A stretch of 64,000 nucleotides of DNA from Oscillospiraceae bacterium (GTDB taxonomy: Bacteria; Bacillota; Clostridia; Oscillospirales; Oscillospiraceae): contig SVKQ01000021.1 of NCBI GenBank assembly GCA_015068325.1, positions 62,001 to 126,000 on the forward strand, in the 5' to 3' direction. The notes under the pieces were generated by a model, which had not been told where the DNA came from, did not search any database, and was given only the letters and a program-made list of their open reading frames with translations. The stretch's first letter is position 1. Each line of letters opens with the position of its first letter. Positions 36,661-46,821 of the stretch are shown here, in pieces. The position numbers and the translations under genes were made by a program.

Positions 36661-38547
36661 TTATATCGTCCGTTTTACCGTCAGAAGGCGCATGGAGTTG
36701 AGGATGCACAGCACCGCCACACCCACGTCGGCAAACACCGCCGTCCACATATTGGCCACACCGAAAGCGCTGAGCACCAGCACGATCAGCTTCACCGCCA
36801 ATGCAAACACAATGTTCTGGCGGGCGATGGCCACTGTGCGGCGGGCGATCCCCATCACAGAGGCGATACGGCGCAGATCGTCGTCCATGATGACCACATC
36901 CGCTGCCTCGATAGCGGCATCGGACCCCAGAGAGCCCATGGCGATGCCCACATCGGAACGGGCCAGCACCGGCGCATCGTTGATGCCGTCACCCACAAAG
37001 GCCAGCTTGCCCTCCTTCTGCTCCGCCAGCAGCGCCTCCACCTGCGCCACCTTGCCGGCGGGCAGCAGCTCGGCACAGATCCGGTCCACGCCCAGCTCCC
37101 GGCCTACCGCATCACCTGCGGCGCGGCGGTCTCCGGTTAACATAATGATTTGATCCACTCCCTGGGTGCGGAGGGCCGATACGGCCTCCCGGGCCTCGGG
37201 CTTCACCTGATCCCGGATCAGGATAGCGCCAAGGTAGCGGCCGTCCTCTGCCACGCGGCAGACAGTAGCCGCGTTATCCGATACGGCAGGGCAGACTATG
37301 CCCTCCGACGCCAACAGCGCATCGCTGCCCACCAGTATCCGGCGGCCAGATACCGAAGCGATCAATCCGCGGCCGGACACATTCTCCACACTCGTCACCG
37401 CAGACAGGTCTGTTTCCCGCTCCCCCAGCGCCTCCCGGATGGATTGGGCGATGGGGTGCGTGGACAGGCCCTCCGCCAGTGCGGCAATATGCAGCACAGT
37501 GCCGCGCTTTACGCCCGGAGCACAGAGCACCTCTGCGACGCGAAAATCTCCCATGGTCAGCGTGCCGGTCTTGTCGGAGACCAGTGTACGGACCTGCGCC
37601 ATCAGTTCCAGATAGTTGGAGCCCTTTACCAGCACACCGCCGCGGCTGGCCGCGCCGATGCCGCCAAAAAAGGCCAATGGCACGGAGATCACCAGCGCAC
37701 AGGGACAGGAGATGACCAGAAAGGCGCAGGCCCGGTAGATCCAGGTGGCCCAACCGCCCGCGAACAGCGGTGGAAAGATTGCCAGCAGCACGGCTGTGCA
37801 CACCACGATGGGAGTATAGTAGCGGGCAAAACGGGTGATGAAGCTCTCGGTGCGTGACTTCTTCTCTGACGCCGTCTCCACCAACTCCAGGATGCGGGTC
37901 ACCGCGGAATCCTCGAAGGCCTTTTCCGCACGGACACGCAGCAGCCCGTCGCCGTTGATGCAGCCGGAGATGACCGCGTCGCCGGAACGGGCGGCACGGG
38001 GCACCGGCTCGCCGGTCAGGGCGGCGGTGTTGATGAGACTCTCGCCGGAGAGCACCGTGCCGTCCACCGGGATGCGCTCGCCAGGGCGGATCACCAGTAC
38101 GTCGCCCACGGCGACCTCATCCGGGTCCACCGTCTCCACGGTACCGCCCGGGCGCTCCACGTTGGCAGATTCCGGCACGATGTCCATCAGCTCGGTGATG
38201 GAGCGGCGGGAACGGCCCACGGCATAGCCCTGGAACCACTCACCCACCTGATAGAACAGCATCACCGCCGCGGCCTCGGCGTTTTCCCCGATGGCAAAGG
38301 CTCCTACAGTGGCCACCGTCATCAAAAACGATTCGTCGAACATCTGCCGGTTTTTGATACCCAACAGCGCCTTGCGCAGCACCGGCGCACCGCACAGCAG
38401 ATACGGCACCAGATACAGCGCCAGGCTGAGCCAGCGGTTTTCAAATATCGCCGGCGCCAGATGGAGCCGGTCCGCCAACAGCAGACAAAGGAACAGCGCC
38501 GCCGTCAGCAGGATCTTGTTCAGTTCTCTCTTCTGCTTGGCACCCAT
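36661..38547 (-). CDS. Heavy-metal translocating P-type ATPase (Zn/Cd/Pb class)
   Basis: VISCPCALVISVPLAFFGG, SDKTGTLTMG, GDGINDAPVLARSDVGIAMG; no N-terminal HMA domain. Confidence 0.96.
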   Translation of the reverse strand: MGAKQKRELNKILLTAALFLCLLLADRLHLAPAIFENRWLSLALYLVPYLLCGAPVLRKALLGIKNRQMFDESFLMTVATVGAFAIGENAEAAAVMLFYQVGEWFQGYAVGRSRRSITELMDIVPESANVERPGGTVETVDPDEVAVGDVLVIRPGERIPVDGTVLSGESLINTAALTGEPVPRAARSGDAVISGCINGDGLLRVRAEKAFEDSAVTRILELVETASEKKSRTESFITRFARYYTPIVVCTAVLLAIFPPLFAGGWATWIYRACAFLVISCPCALVISVPLAFFGGIGAASRGGVLVKGSNYLELMAQVRTLVSDKTGTLTMGDFRVAEVLCAPGVKRGTVLHIAALAEGLSTHPIAQSIREALGERETDLSAVTSVENVSGRGLIASVSGRRILVGSDALLASEGIVCPAVSDNAATVCRVAEDGRYLGAILIRDQVKPEAREAVSALRTQGVDQIIMLTGDRRAAGDAVGRELGVDRICAELLPAGKVAQVEALLAEQKEGKLAFVGDGINDAPVLARSDVGIAMGSLGSDAAIEAADVVIMDDDLRRIASVMGIARRTVAIARQNIVFALAVKLIVLVLSAFGVANMWTAVFADVGVAVLCILNSMRLLTVKRTI

Positions 38548-38559
38548 AGAGTCCCCTTC

Positions 38560-38775
38560 TCAGCACTCCACAGAGAAATCCGGCTCGATCTTCTTCCCCA
38601 CGGAGATGGCCTGCCGCAGCACATCGTCAAAGCGGGCCTCGTCGGCGTCCAGTGTGAACTTCTGCATCATGAAGTTCACCTTCACGTCGTTGACGCCGTC
38701 CAGCGCGGCAATGGCCTCCTCCACCTTGGCGGCACAGTTGGCACAGTCGATCTCACAGTTGAATTTCTTTTTCAT
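38560..38775 (-). CDS. Stand-alone heavy-metal-associated (HMA) domain protein
   Basis: FNCEIDCANCAAKVEEAIAALDGV CxxC motif. Confidence 0.93.
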   Translation of the reverse strand: MKKKFNCEIDCANCAAKVEEAIAALDGVNDVKVNFMMQKFTLDADEARFDDVLRQAISVGKKIEPDFSVEC

Positions 38776-38805
38776 AGCTCTGCTTCCTTCCCATCTGTTT
38801 CTACC

Positions 38806-39138
38806 TTATTGTTCCTCGATGTGTTCCTTGCCCATGGCGATGATGGTCTTTACATGGTCATCCGCCAGGAAATAGATCATTTGCTTGCCCAAGCGGCGTG
38901 AACCGATGAGCCGCGCCGTTTTCAGGAGCTTCAGCTGGTGGGAGACTGCCGATTGGTTCATCTCCAGATCGATGCAGATTTCCGTCACGTTCTTCTCTCC
39001 GCTGAACAGGTCGTACAGGATCTTGATCCTGGTGGAGTCGCCGAAGACCTTGAACAGCTCCGCCAGATCGCTCAGTTCGTTCTCCGGTACGTCAGCAATC
39101 AGATGATCCGCCGCACCGGCCGCACATTTTTTCTCCAT
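38806..39138 (-). CDS. ArsR/SmtB family metalloregulator
   Basis: LFKVFGDSTRIKILYDLFSGEKNVTEICIDLEMNQSAVSHQLKLLKTARLI. Confidence 0.95.
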   Translation of the reverse strand: MEKKCAAGAADHLIADVPENELSDLAELFKVFGDSTRIKILYDLFSGEKNVTEICIDLEMNQSAVSHQLKLLKTARLIGSRRLGKQMIYFLADDHVKTIIAMGKEHIEEQ

Positions 39139-39187
39139 GATGCAGCCCTCCCCTCTTTGCCATTTATATAATGAACTATTGCTCATA

Positions 39188-39209
39188 TGAATATATTATC
39201 ATATATTCA
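39188..39209 (-). promoter_or_regulatory. ArsR/SmtB operator over promoter
   Basis: TGAATATAT-TATC-ATATATTCA perfect 9-4-9 palindrome; minus-strand TTGACA-16-TAATAT overlaps it. Confidence 0.8.
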
Positions 39210-39371
39210 GTATATGTCAAGAGCCAAATAGAAGCAACCGCACCTTTTTTAACGCTTTGCGTCGTTTGTGCAAATACCTGCTCCATAAGGCAGCAGAGCG
39301 CTCCGTTCCAAAACTGGAAGCTTTGGCACGGAGCGCTCTGTTTTCCATGGATTATTTGTGAATACTCTCTG

Positions 39372-40307
39372 TCAGAAATTGACCTTGTCGCCGCCCTTGA
39401 GGCTGAGCATCTCGCGGGCATCGGCGGGAGTGGCGATCTCGAAATCGAGATCCTCCAGGATCTGCTTCATCTTCAGGACTTGCTGGGCGTTGCTGACGGC
39501 CAGCTCGCCGTTGGGTTTGATGTAGAGACTGTCCTCCATACCGACACGGACGTTGCCTCCCTGCAGCGCCATCATGGTGGCGTTGCGGAACATGCGCCTG
39601 CCCGCAGAGACGGTGCTGTACTGGATGTCATTGCCCAGCATCTTCTTGGCCTGGTCGATCATAAACATCATGCCCTCGTTGCTGATGGGGTAGCCGCCCA
39701 TGACGCCCGGAACGAACTGAATATAGATGGGCTGGGTGATGACACCCTCCTTCTGGAAGTACTGGAGGTTGGCCAGCTGGCCGTAATCGAACACCTCATA
39801 CTCCGGCAGAGTGCCGCACTTGTTCATGGTGGTGATACAGTACTCGATGTCCTTGAAGGTGTTTTTGAAGACGTTGTCATAGGTCCGCGCCACGAACGGG
39901 ACCTCCCAGCTGTACTTGGGGGTCGGACCCATGGCCTGCTGGAGCCTGTGGAAGCAGAAGTTCATGGAGCCGCCGTTGGCAGAGGCCATTTCGGGCTGGA
40001 ACTCCTCGATCACGGAGAAACGCTCCTCCGTGGTCATTCCTTGAGCGCCGCCAGTGGTGATGCCGATGACGGCATCGACCTCATTTTTGATGGCAGATAG
40101 GATCTGACGGAAGGTATCGAAGTCGCCCACAGGCATTCCGTCTTCGCGGCGTGCGTGGATATGGATCACGGCAGCGCCCGCTTTTGCCGCGTCGATGGCC
40201 TGCGTGGCGATCTGCTCGGGCGTAAAGGGAAGATAAGGGGACAGGCTGGGGGTGTGGATGGCCCCTGTGATCGCCGCAGAGATGATGACTGTCTTTTGCT
40301 TTTTCAT
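39372..40307 (-). CDS. 3-keto-5-aminohexanoate cleavage enzyme family (BKACE, DUF849)
   Basis: ISAAITGAIHTPSLSPYLPFTPEQIATQAIDAAKAGAAVIHIHARREDGMP; GGNVRVGMEDSLY. Confidence 0.95.
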   Translation of the reverse strand: MKKQKTVIISAAITGAIHTPSLSPYLPFTPEQIATQAIDAAKAGAAVIHIHARREDGMPVGDFDTFRQILSAIKNEVDAVIGITTGGAQGMTTEERFSVIEEFQPEMASANGGSMNFCFHRLQQAMGPTPKYSWEVPFVARTYDNVFKNTFKDIEYCITTMNKCGTLPEYEVFDYGQLANLQYFQKEGVITQPIYIQFVPGVMGGYPISNEGMMFMIDQAKKMLGNDIQYSTVSAGRRMFRNATMMALQGGNVRVGMEDSLYIKPNGELAVSNAQQVLKMKQILEDLDFEIATPADAREMLSLKGGDKVNF

Positions 40308-40713
40308 ATTTCACTCCTCCATATGATTCATCAATATTATTTGTAGCCAATTACTGCTTATCGCAGAATCCGGTGTCAGTCTAAACCACCGTTTGCTCAC
40401 CGAAAACAGAAGCATATCCCTTGTCCGCTGCCAGGCTCGCCCGCAGTTCACTTTTTGCCGCCACACCTGCAGCCGCATATCACACCTTTGCCGTTCAGCA
40501 GCACTCTTTCCAACGAGATCTGCTTTACCTGCTCCATACACCCTCTGCGAGGCATTCGCAGTATGCGAGCAACCCCATTCGCCGCAAATTCTCAACGGTT
40601 TAACGTTTGCCGATAATTATTCTTGCTCAAATGTTCGTATTATGTTATTATACTGTTAAACATGGAACATGCTTTTTCACACAGATGTAAAGTTATAGTT
40701 GGAGTACATTGCT

Positions 40714-41781
40714 ATGAAGAATCAGCCGGTCACACTTATTGACGTTGCCAAATATGCGGGCGTTTCTGCTTCCACCGTTTCGCGAGTATTGCATCAAAAT
40801 CCGAAAGTCGATGAAGTGCTGCGGCAACGTGTTCTCCATGCGGTACAGGTTCTCAAATACCAGCCGAATGCAAACGCGCAGAGCTTAAAAACAAATCACA
40901 CCTACGTCATCGGATTTCTGGTATCGGATATCTCCAACCCATACTACGGCATCATTGCCCGCACAATCGAAAACATCATCAGCCCCCGTAACTATAACCT
41001 GATCCTGTGCTCCCACGCCGAGCTCCCCGAGCGGGAGAGCTCCTACCTGACCATGCTGATGCAGCGCCATGTGGAGGTTCTGGTGATCAACCCCACCTGT
41101 GAAAACAACAGCCAGTTGGCACAGCTCAGCAGCTATATCCCCACGATAACGATGAACCGAAAGGTGATTCACCCTGATTTTGTGGGCGACTATATCGATA
41201 CCGACGGTTATGCCGGCTGTTACGCACTGGCCAAGCGTCTGCTGGCCGCAGGGCATCGGGACATCTATTGTGTACACGCACCTTTCAAGTATCCAAATGC
41301 AGTTGATCGGTTTCGCGGTTTCGTAGATGCAATGGCAGAATATGGAATCACCGTAGATGAGAATTATCCCTTTTTGTTCGACGGAAAATTTACAGAGCAG
41401 GGGGGCGTAAATGCCATCAGGCATATGGCATCCTTTTCCTCCAGAATGCCCACTGCTATTCTCTCGCTCAGCAACCTGAGCACATTGGGAATCCTGGAAA
41501 TGTTGCAGAAATGCGGCATCTCCATCCCGCAGGATGTTTCCGTAGCAACTCATGACCAAATTGAGAACTCCGGCCTGTTCCGGTGGCGTCCTGAAACCGC
41601 CACATACGACCTGCAGGAAATCGCGGAAACGGTGGGAAATCTGATCCTGTACCGTGTGCAGAACCGGGAAACAAAGCCGGTCCAAAAGATATTTGAGCCC
41701 ATTATCCTCCACGGAAACACCATCGCCCACCCCTCCAACACGCTGGGCGCCAAGCTCATCGACGCTCTCTGGAACATCTGA
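40714..41781 (+). CDS. LacI family transcriptional regulator
   Basis: VTLIDVAKYAGVSASTVSRVLHQNPKVDEVLRQRV. Confidence 0.96.
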   Translation: MKNQPVTLIDVAKYAGVSASTVSRVLHQNPKVDEVLRQRVLHAVQVLKYQPNANAQSLKTNHTYVIGFLVSDISNPYYGIIARTIENIISPRNYNLILCSHAELPERESSYLTMLMQRHVEVLVINPTCENNSQLAQLSSYIPTITMNRKVIHPDFVGDYIDTDGYAGCYALAKRLLAAGHRDIYCVHAPFKYPNAVDRFRGFVDAMAEYGITVDENYPFLFDGKFTEQGGVNAIRHMASFSSRMPTAILSLSNLSTLGILEMLQKCGISIPQDVSVATHDQIENSGLFRWRPETATYDLQEIAETVGNLILYRVQNRETKPVQKIFEPIILHGNTIAHPSNTLGAKLIDALWNI

Positions 41782-41888
41782 TCGCATCCCGCGATGAAAT
41801 GGATAGCGGCAAATGCCGCTATCCATTTCTTTTTTCTTTTTCAGGCCGGGGCCGGCCCTCGCGGGGAAAGGAGATCTGCAGATGAATA

Positions 41889-42353
41889 TCAGTTCTCGTA
41901 GGGAGCGAAGTGGTTGCCGTCGGCCTCGGGATCATACGCGCGGATGAAGTTGCCGCCCACGACCTCGACGATGATGACCTCGATGGTGGCCAGAGAGGGG
42001 CTCTCACCGGCAATGATGTGCCCGCCGTAGAACACGCCGTCATCACCGCACATGCTGGCATGAATATGCAGCCCGCCCTCACAGATCAGGCCCATCGCAT
42101 TGCAGAGCTCTACGGGGAATGTCCTGTTGTTCGCTGCGCCGTAACCGGCGCCCAGCTTGGCATCGTTCTTTTCCAGATAGTAGTAACTGGTCTTTTCCAG
42201 ACTCCCGATCATGGAGACCCAGCCGTTCTGGATCCCCTTTTCCTGGATGATCTTGGTGATACCTTCACACAGGTCCGTGCCGGGCAGGATACGGGCCAGA
42301 ACGATACGGCCGATCCGGCCCTCAGAATACGCGACTCTCACTTCTTTGCTCAT
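41889..42353 (-). CDS. PCC/DUF296 domain protein
   Basis: RIVLARILPGTDLCEGITKIIQEKGIQNGWVSMIGSLEKTSYYYLEK..GGLHIHASMCGDDGVFYGGHI. Confidence 0.85.
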   Translation of the reverse strand: MSKEVRVAYSEGRIGRIVLARILPGTDLCEGITKIIQEKGIQNGWVSMIGSLEKTSYYYLEKNDAKLGAGYGAANNRTFPVELCNAMGLICEGGLHIHASMCGDDGVFYGGHIIAGESPSLATIEVIIVEVVGGNFIRAYDPEADGNHFAPYEN

Positions 42354-42421
42354 GTTGTTTCCTCCTTTATTATTTTGACATATTCCATTAGCTTTACATC
42401 GGTGGCTATGCTGCACAATAT

Positions 42422-43342
42422 TCACTCTTTGCAGCGATAAGCCACTTCTTTCTTGACCTTTGCGACCATAACGTAGTCGGGATTCACCATGCTTCCCACA
42501 TGGATCTCGACCTCCTGAGACAGGCACTGAAGCGCTTCGATCCTATCCCAGCCCAGTTCTACCATCCACTCTACCAATTCGACATACGCCACTCTGGCAG
42601 CGTCCTCCATCGGTTTTGCACAGCCAACACACATGATCTCTTCAGGGCTCTCGATCCGCGGCCATTGAATCGTTTTGCCCTTGATCAGTTCAAACTTGAG
42701 TCTGATTTTGCAGCTGATCTCCAGTGCCGCACCGGCAACTTCGCCGTGGCCCTGCTTCGCATGGCAGTCTCCGGTAGAAAAATAGGCGCCTGCAACCATG
42801 ACGGGAAGATACACAATGTTCCCGGGACAAACTTCCGGGGTATCCATGTTCCCTCCCTGACGGGTAGGCTTCAGGGACGAGATGGCCTCTCCCTCTCCCG
42901 GGGCAGTGGCCATAGTGCCCATGAAAGGCTCCCAAGCGTGGTAGAGATGCTTGCCGTTGCGGAACATCCCGTCCTTATATTCATAGATCCAAACTTTTTC
43001 CGGTAGTGGCTCGTTCAGCAGCCTGGTGGTGGCATTAGCCACAACGCCGCCGAAGTTTTTCACCAAAGCGCTTACTGCCCACGGGCGGACCATTTCGATA
43101 TCCAAGATATGCACCGCCAGTGTATCACCGGGTTCCGCACCATTGACATAGATCGGTCCCGTCTGAGGATTGTTGCAGTCGCCCTTGGATTCGCTGGGAT
43201 TTTGGTCCTCTCTGGTGATGCGGCCCACATAGGCATCTTCTGTATAGAGGACGATCTCTTCACCGGGATCCACATACGCGAGGGGTTCCGCATATGCGCC
43301 AAATACGCCCTGATATTTTCCGTTGGGATTGATTTCTCTCAT
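42422..43342 (-). CDS. Acetamidase/formamidase family protein
   Basis: GPIYVNGAEPGDTLAVHILDIE; VYLPVMVAGAYFSTGDCHAKQGHGEVAGAALEI. Confidence 0.95.
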   Translation of the reverse strand: MREINPNGKYQGVFGAYAEPLAYVDPGEEIVLYTEDAYVGRITREDQNPSESKGDCNNPQTGPIYVNGAEPGDTLAVHILDIEMVRPWAVSALVKNFGGVVANATTRLLNEPLPEKVWIYEYKDGMFRNGKHLYHAWEPFMGTMATAPGEGEAISSLKPTRQGGNMDTPEVCPGNIVYLPVMVAGAYFSTGDCHAKQGHGEVAGAALEISCKIRLKFELIKGKTIQWPRIESPEEIMCVGCAKPMEDAARVAYVELVEWMVELGWDRIEALQCLSQEVEIHVGSMVNPDYVMVAKVKKEVAYRCKE

Positions 43343-43356
43343 AAAAACTCCTTTCT

Positions 43357-44055
43357 TTACACGGTCAAATAGCTGTTTACGATCGCGTTATCCATCAAAT
43401 CAGCTTTTGACAACTCACCGACCACGATCCCCTTGTCAATGGCATAGGCACGCTGGGCCGTCTGCTGGATCAGCCGCAGATGCTGTTCCACCATCAAAGT
43501 GGTCAACCCCAGTTCCTTATTGCACTTGATAATGATCTCACCGATCTGGTGGACCACGTTGGGTTGAATGCCCTCCGAGGGCTCGTCAAGGATCATGAGC
43601 TTCGGCTGGCCTACCAGCACGCGGGCAATGGACAGCATGGCCTGCTGGCCGCCGCTGAGCGTACCGCCCTTTTGTCGTTTGCGCTCGAACAGAATGGGAA
43701 AGTAGTCATAGGCGATGTCGAGACTCTTGCTCTTTACCGCAGTATTGATCTTCAACCCCATCTTCAGGTTTTCTTCCACAGTCAAATCCGGAAAAATCGC
43801 ATGCCCCTGTTCCACACAGCCAATGCCATCATTTGCGCGGGTATGAGGTCTGAGCTTGGTATAGTCTTTTCCATTGAATATGATGCTGCCATCCATGGTA
43901 CGTACTATACCCATTATTGTTTTGATCAGTGTGGTCTTTCCGACGCCGTTCCGGCCGATCACGGCTACCAGTTCTCCTTCGCTGATTTTCATGGAAACTC
44001 CACGAAGCACCTGGATCGTACCATATCCGGATGCAATGTTCTTTACTTCAAGCAT
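43357..44055 (-). CDS. Branched-chain amino acid/amide-type ABC transporter ATP-binding protein (LivF-like)
   Basis: GRNGVGKTTLIKTIMG, LSGGQQAMLSIARVL. Confidence 0.94.
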   Translation of the reverse strand: MLEVKNIASGYGTIQVLRGVSMKISEGELVAVIGRNGVGKTTLIKTIMGIVRTMDGSIIFNGKDYTKLRPHTRANDGIGCVEQGHAIFPDLTVEENLKMGLKINTAVKSKSLDIAYDYFPILFERKRQKGGTLSGGQQAMLSIARVLVGQPKLMILDEPSEGIQPNVVHQIGEIIIKCNKELGLTTLMVEQHLRLIQQTAQRAYAIDKGIVVGELSKADLMDNAIVNSYLTV

Positions 44056-44078
44056 CGTTTGTACCATCCTTTCGCCTG

Positions 44079-44804
44079 TCATTCATCGCCCAAATAAATG
44101 AGTTTGACGTCCTCATTGTTTTCAATCTCCGCCAAGGATCCTTCGGCGAAGACCTCACCATAATGAAGAACAGTGACCTTCTGTGCGATGCGGCGGACAA
44201 AATCCATGTCGTGGTCGATGAAAATGATGGTGATGCCCTGCGCGTGGATATCCTTCACCAACTTAGCTGTATAGGCCGTCTCTTCCGGACCCATACCGGC
44301 TGTGGGCTCATCCAACAGGAGCAGCTTTGGCTTGAGCGCAATGGACATGGCAATCTCCAACCACTGCTGCTGGCCGTGGGACATGTTCATGGCCAGAGGG
44401 TTGCCGATGTTGTCAATGCCTACCATTTTAACCAGGCGCTCGATCTCATCATCAATGTGCTTGGGATCAACATGGCGCTGTAGAGCAATGCGGATATTGT
44501 CACGAAGGGACAATGTGCCGTATACGCCTGGCTTCTGCAGTTTCATACTGATGCCGCCGTTCATACGTTTCCAGGTGGGTTCATTATTGATAGGCTTGCC
44601 ACAATACAGGACCTGCCCGGAAGTAGGGGGATACATGCCGACCACCAAATTTAAAATCGTAGTTTTTCCTGCACCGTTGGGGCCGATCAGGCAGCGCAAC
44701 TCGCCTTCGTACACCTCCATGTTCACATCGTGGACTGCACGAATACCGCCGAAGGATTTGCAGAGGTTCGTCAATTTCAGAATGGGTTCAGATTGATTCA
44801 TCAC
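44079..44804 (-). CDS. ABC transporter ATP-binding protein (LivG-like)
   Basis: GPNGAGKTTILNLVVG, MSHGQQQWLEIAMSIALKPKLLLLDEPTAGM. Confidence 0.94.
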   Translation of the reverse strand: MMNQSEPILKLTNLCKSFGGIRAVHDVNMEVYEGELRCLIGPNGAGKTTILNLVVGMYPPTSGQVLYCGKPINNEPTWKRMNGGISMKLQKPGVYGTLSLRDNIRIALQRHVDPKHIDDEIERLVKMVGIDNIGNPLAMNMSHGQQQWLEIAMSIALKPKLLLLDEPTAGMGPEETAYTAKLVKDIHAQGITIIFIDHDMDFVRRIAQKVTVLHYGEVFAEGSLAEIENNEDVKLIYLGDE

Positions 44805-45838
44805 TCAGCGCTCCTCTCTCTGTTGCGATTGTTTATCTTCAGTTTGTCAAAGATGTGCTTGTCAAGAAAGCGAAACAGTGTACCGAAGATGCCGTCTGGC
44901 AGAAAAAGCATGACCACAATCATCAAGAGGCCCTGCAGGATCAAAGCATACTGGTTGCCGGCTACGGACATCCTCTGAGAGAGATTCAGATACAGCAAGG
45001 AAAAGGCAAATACTGCTGCAGGGTTTCTTTTGCCGCCGGCTGCCACCAGCATAACAGGGATCGTGGCCGTCTGCAGGTCAAACATTTTGATGCCCACATA
45101 GTTGCCCCAGGCGCTGTACAGAATCCCCGCAAAAGCTGCAATGGCCGCGCCGGCCGCAAATACGATCACTTGAATCAGCTGCGTATTATAACCCAACAAT
45201 TGTGTACGATGGCGGTTGTCCCGTACAGCGATCATGGTATATCCCGCACGGGTCGTAGAGATTTTCTTGAGCGCAAAGAAAATGGCTGCAAACGATATCA
45301 ATACAAACGCGTAAAACTCAAACCCGGATAGCTTATGCGCTCCGATGGTCAGCATCGGCACCTGGTTGATGCCGTTGTAACCGCCCAACGCGGCAGAACC
45401 GATCCTCCACTTTTCATTGGCCGTCTGTGCCATGAAGGTATTCAGCGTCATCGTCACACACATGGTCACAAGGCCTACGAACATGTCGTTGATGCCGCCA
45501 TAAAACATGAAGTAACCCAGAACCAATGCGACGATTACCGCCACTACAATGCCGGCAACCATTGCTAAGGGCGTATATGCAGCGCTGCCCAGGTTCTTTA
45601 AAAGAATCGCATATGTATAGCCTGCGAAGCCATAGAAAATCGTCTGGCCGAAGCTGAAGATACCGCAGTAACCCCAAATCAGAAGTACACTGGAGGCAAA
45701 AATCATCTGGGCAATGAAGCTGGCCATATTCAACGCGCGATATTCGCTGGATACGAAGGGATAGACAATCAGGAAGATAAACAGAACAACTGTTGCAATC
45801 GTCTCAGAATTGAATTTGAAAGTCATACTCCGCTTCAT
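44801..45838 (-). CDS. Branched-chain amino acid-type ABC permease (LivM-like)
   Basis: Multi-TM; GYCGIFSFGQTIFYGFAGYTYAILLKN; AVRDNRHRTQLLGYN. Confidence 0.93.
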   Translation of the reverse strand: MKRSMTFKFNSETIATVVLFIFLIVYPFVSSEYRALNMASFIAQMIFASSVLLIWGYCGIFSFGQTIFYGFAGYTYAILLKNLGSAAYTPLAMVAGIVVAVIVALVLGYFMFYGGINDMFVGLVTMCVTMTLNTFMAQTANEKWRIGSAALGGYNGINQVPMLTIGAHKLSGFEFYAFVLISFAAIFFALKKISTTRAGYTMIAVRDNRHRTQLLGYNTQLIQVIVFAAGAAIAAFAGILYSAWGNYVGIKMFDLQTATIPVMLVAAGGKRNPAAVFAFSLLYLNLSQRMSVAGNQYALILQGLLMIVVMLFLPDGIFGTLFRFLDKHIFDKLKINNRNRERSAE

Positions 45839-46725
45839 ACAGATCCCTTCTTTCTCATGTACTCTGCCCTGGCTCTGTCAACAAAGCCGGAAACACCTCC
45901 GGGCAGTACACGCAGCACGATGATTGCGGCAATCAAGAGGCCCATGCGGCCAATGAAAGATCCATACAGCAGAGACAACGGGGATTCCACCAGGGACAGT
46001 ACACCTGCAGCGCCCACGGTACCGATCAGTGGATCGCTGCCACCTACGATAACAGTCAACATACTCTGATTGTGGAAATTCTGACCGGTCGTAGGAACCA
46101 TCGCCATGGTGCAGGCATACAGGCCACCAGCCAGGCCTGCAAAGGCGGAGCCCAGCATAAAGGTCAGTGAATACATTCTCCGCCGATTGGTGCCCAGCAT
46201 ACTGGCGCTGTCAGGACGCTGCATGGTAGCCCTGGATTCTAAACCAAAACGGGTTTTTTTGAAAATCAAATACAACGCGATGGGGAGCGCTATGCCCACT
46301 GCAATCAGAACCAAGCGGTAAACAGGATAGGTATATTTGCCGTATGCCACCGTACCCAAAGGGATGGAGAACACCGGCAGCGCCGGGCCAAAAATCATCA
46401 AAGTCGCCTGCTGAATAATGGCGCTCAGTCCCCACGTCACAACAATAGAATCAATCGGGCGGTTATACAGTCTGGACATCAGGATCCGGTCCATAAGCAA
46501 GCCAAACAGGCCCATACCTACAGCACCCAGGATAATGCCGATTACCAGCGGCACACCGCTGGTGACAGTAAGTGTCGTGATATACGCCCCCATCATGATG
46601 AAGTCGCCATGAGCCAAGTTGATAATACCCATCATGCCAAAGATAATGGCCAAGCCCATTGCGCTGATCATCAGAAATGCATAGCTGTTTAAAACGTTAT
46701 ACAGAACATGCACTATTTCTTCCAA
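45835..46725 (-). CDS. Branched-chain amino acid-type ABC permease (LivH-like)
   Basis: AMGLAIIFGMMGIINLAHGDFIMMGAY. Confidence 0.95.
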   Translation of the reverse strand: MEEIVHVLYNVLNSYAFLMISAMGLAIIFGMMGIINLAHGDFIMMGAYITTLTVTSGVPLVIGIILGAVGMGLFGLLMDRILMSRLYNRPIDSIVVTWGLSAIIQQATLMIFGPALPVFSIPLGTVAYGKYTYPVYRLVLIAVGIALPIALYLIFKKTRFGLESRATMQRPDSASMLGTNRRRMYSLTFMLGSAFAGLAGGLYACTMAMVPTTGQNFHNQSMLTVIVGGSDPLIGTVGAAGVLSLVESPLSLLYGSFIGRMGLLIAAIIVLRVLPGGVSGFVDRARAEYMRKKGSV

Positions 46726-46821
46726 AGAAAGCCCTCCTTATTAGTGATGAAGCGACATAGTTTAGTGAAAGAGGAAGGGCAACTGCCCTTCCTCTTCATC
46801 CAGGCCTAACCCTGCTATCAG

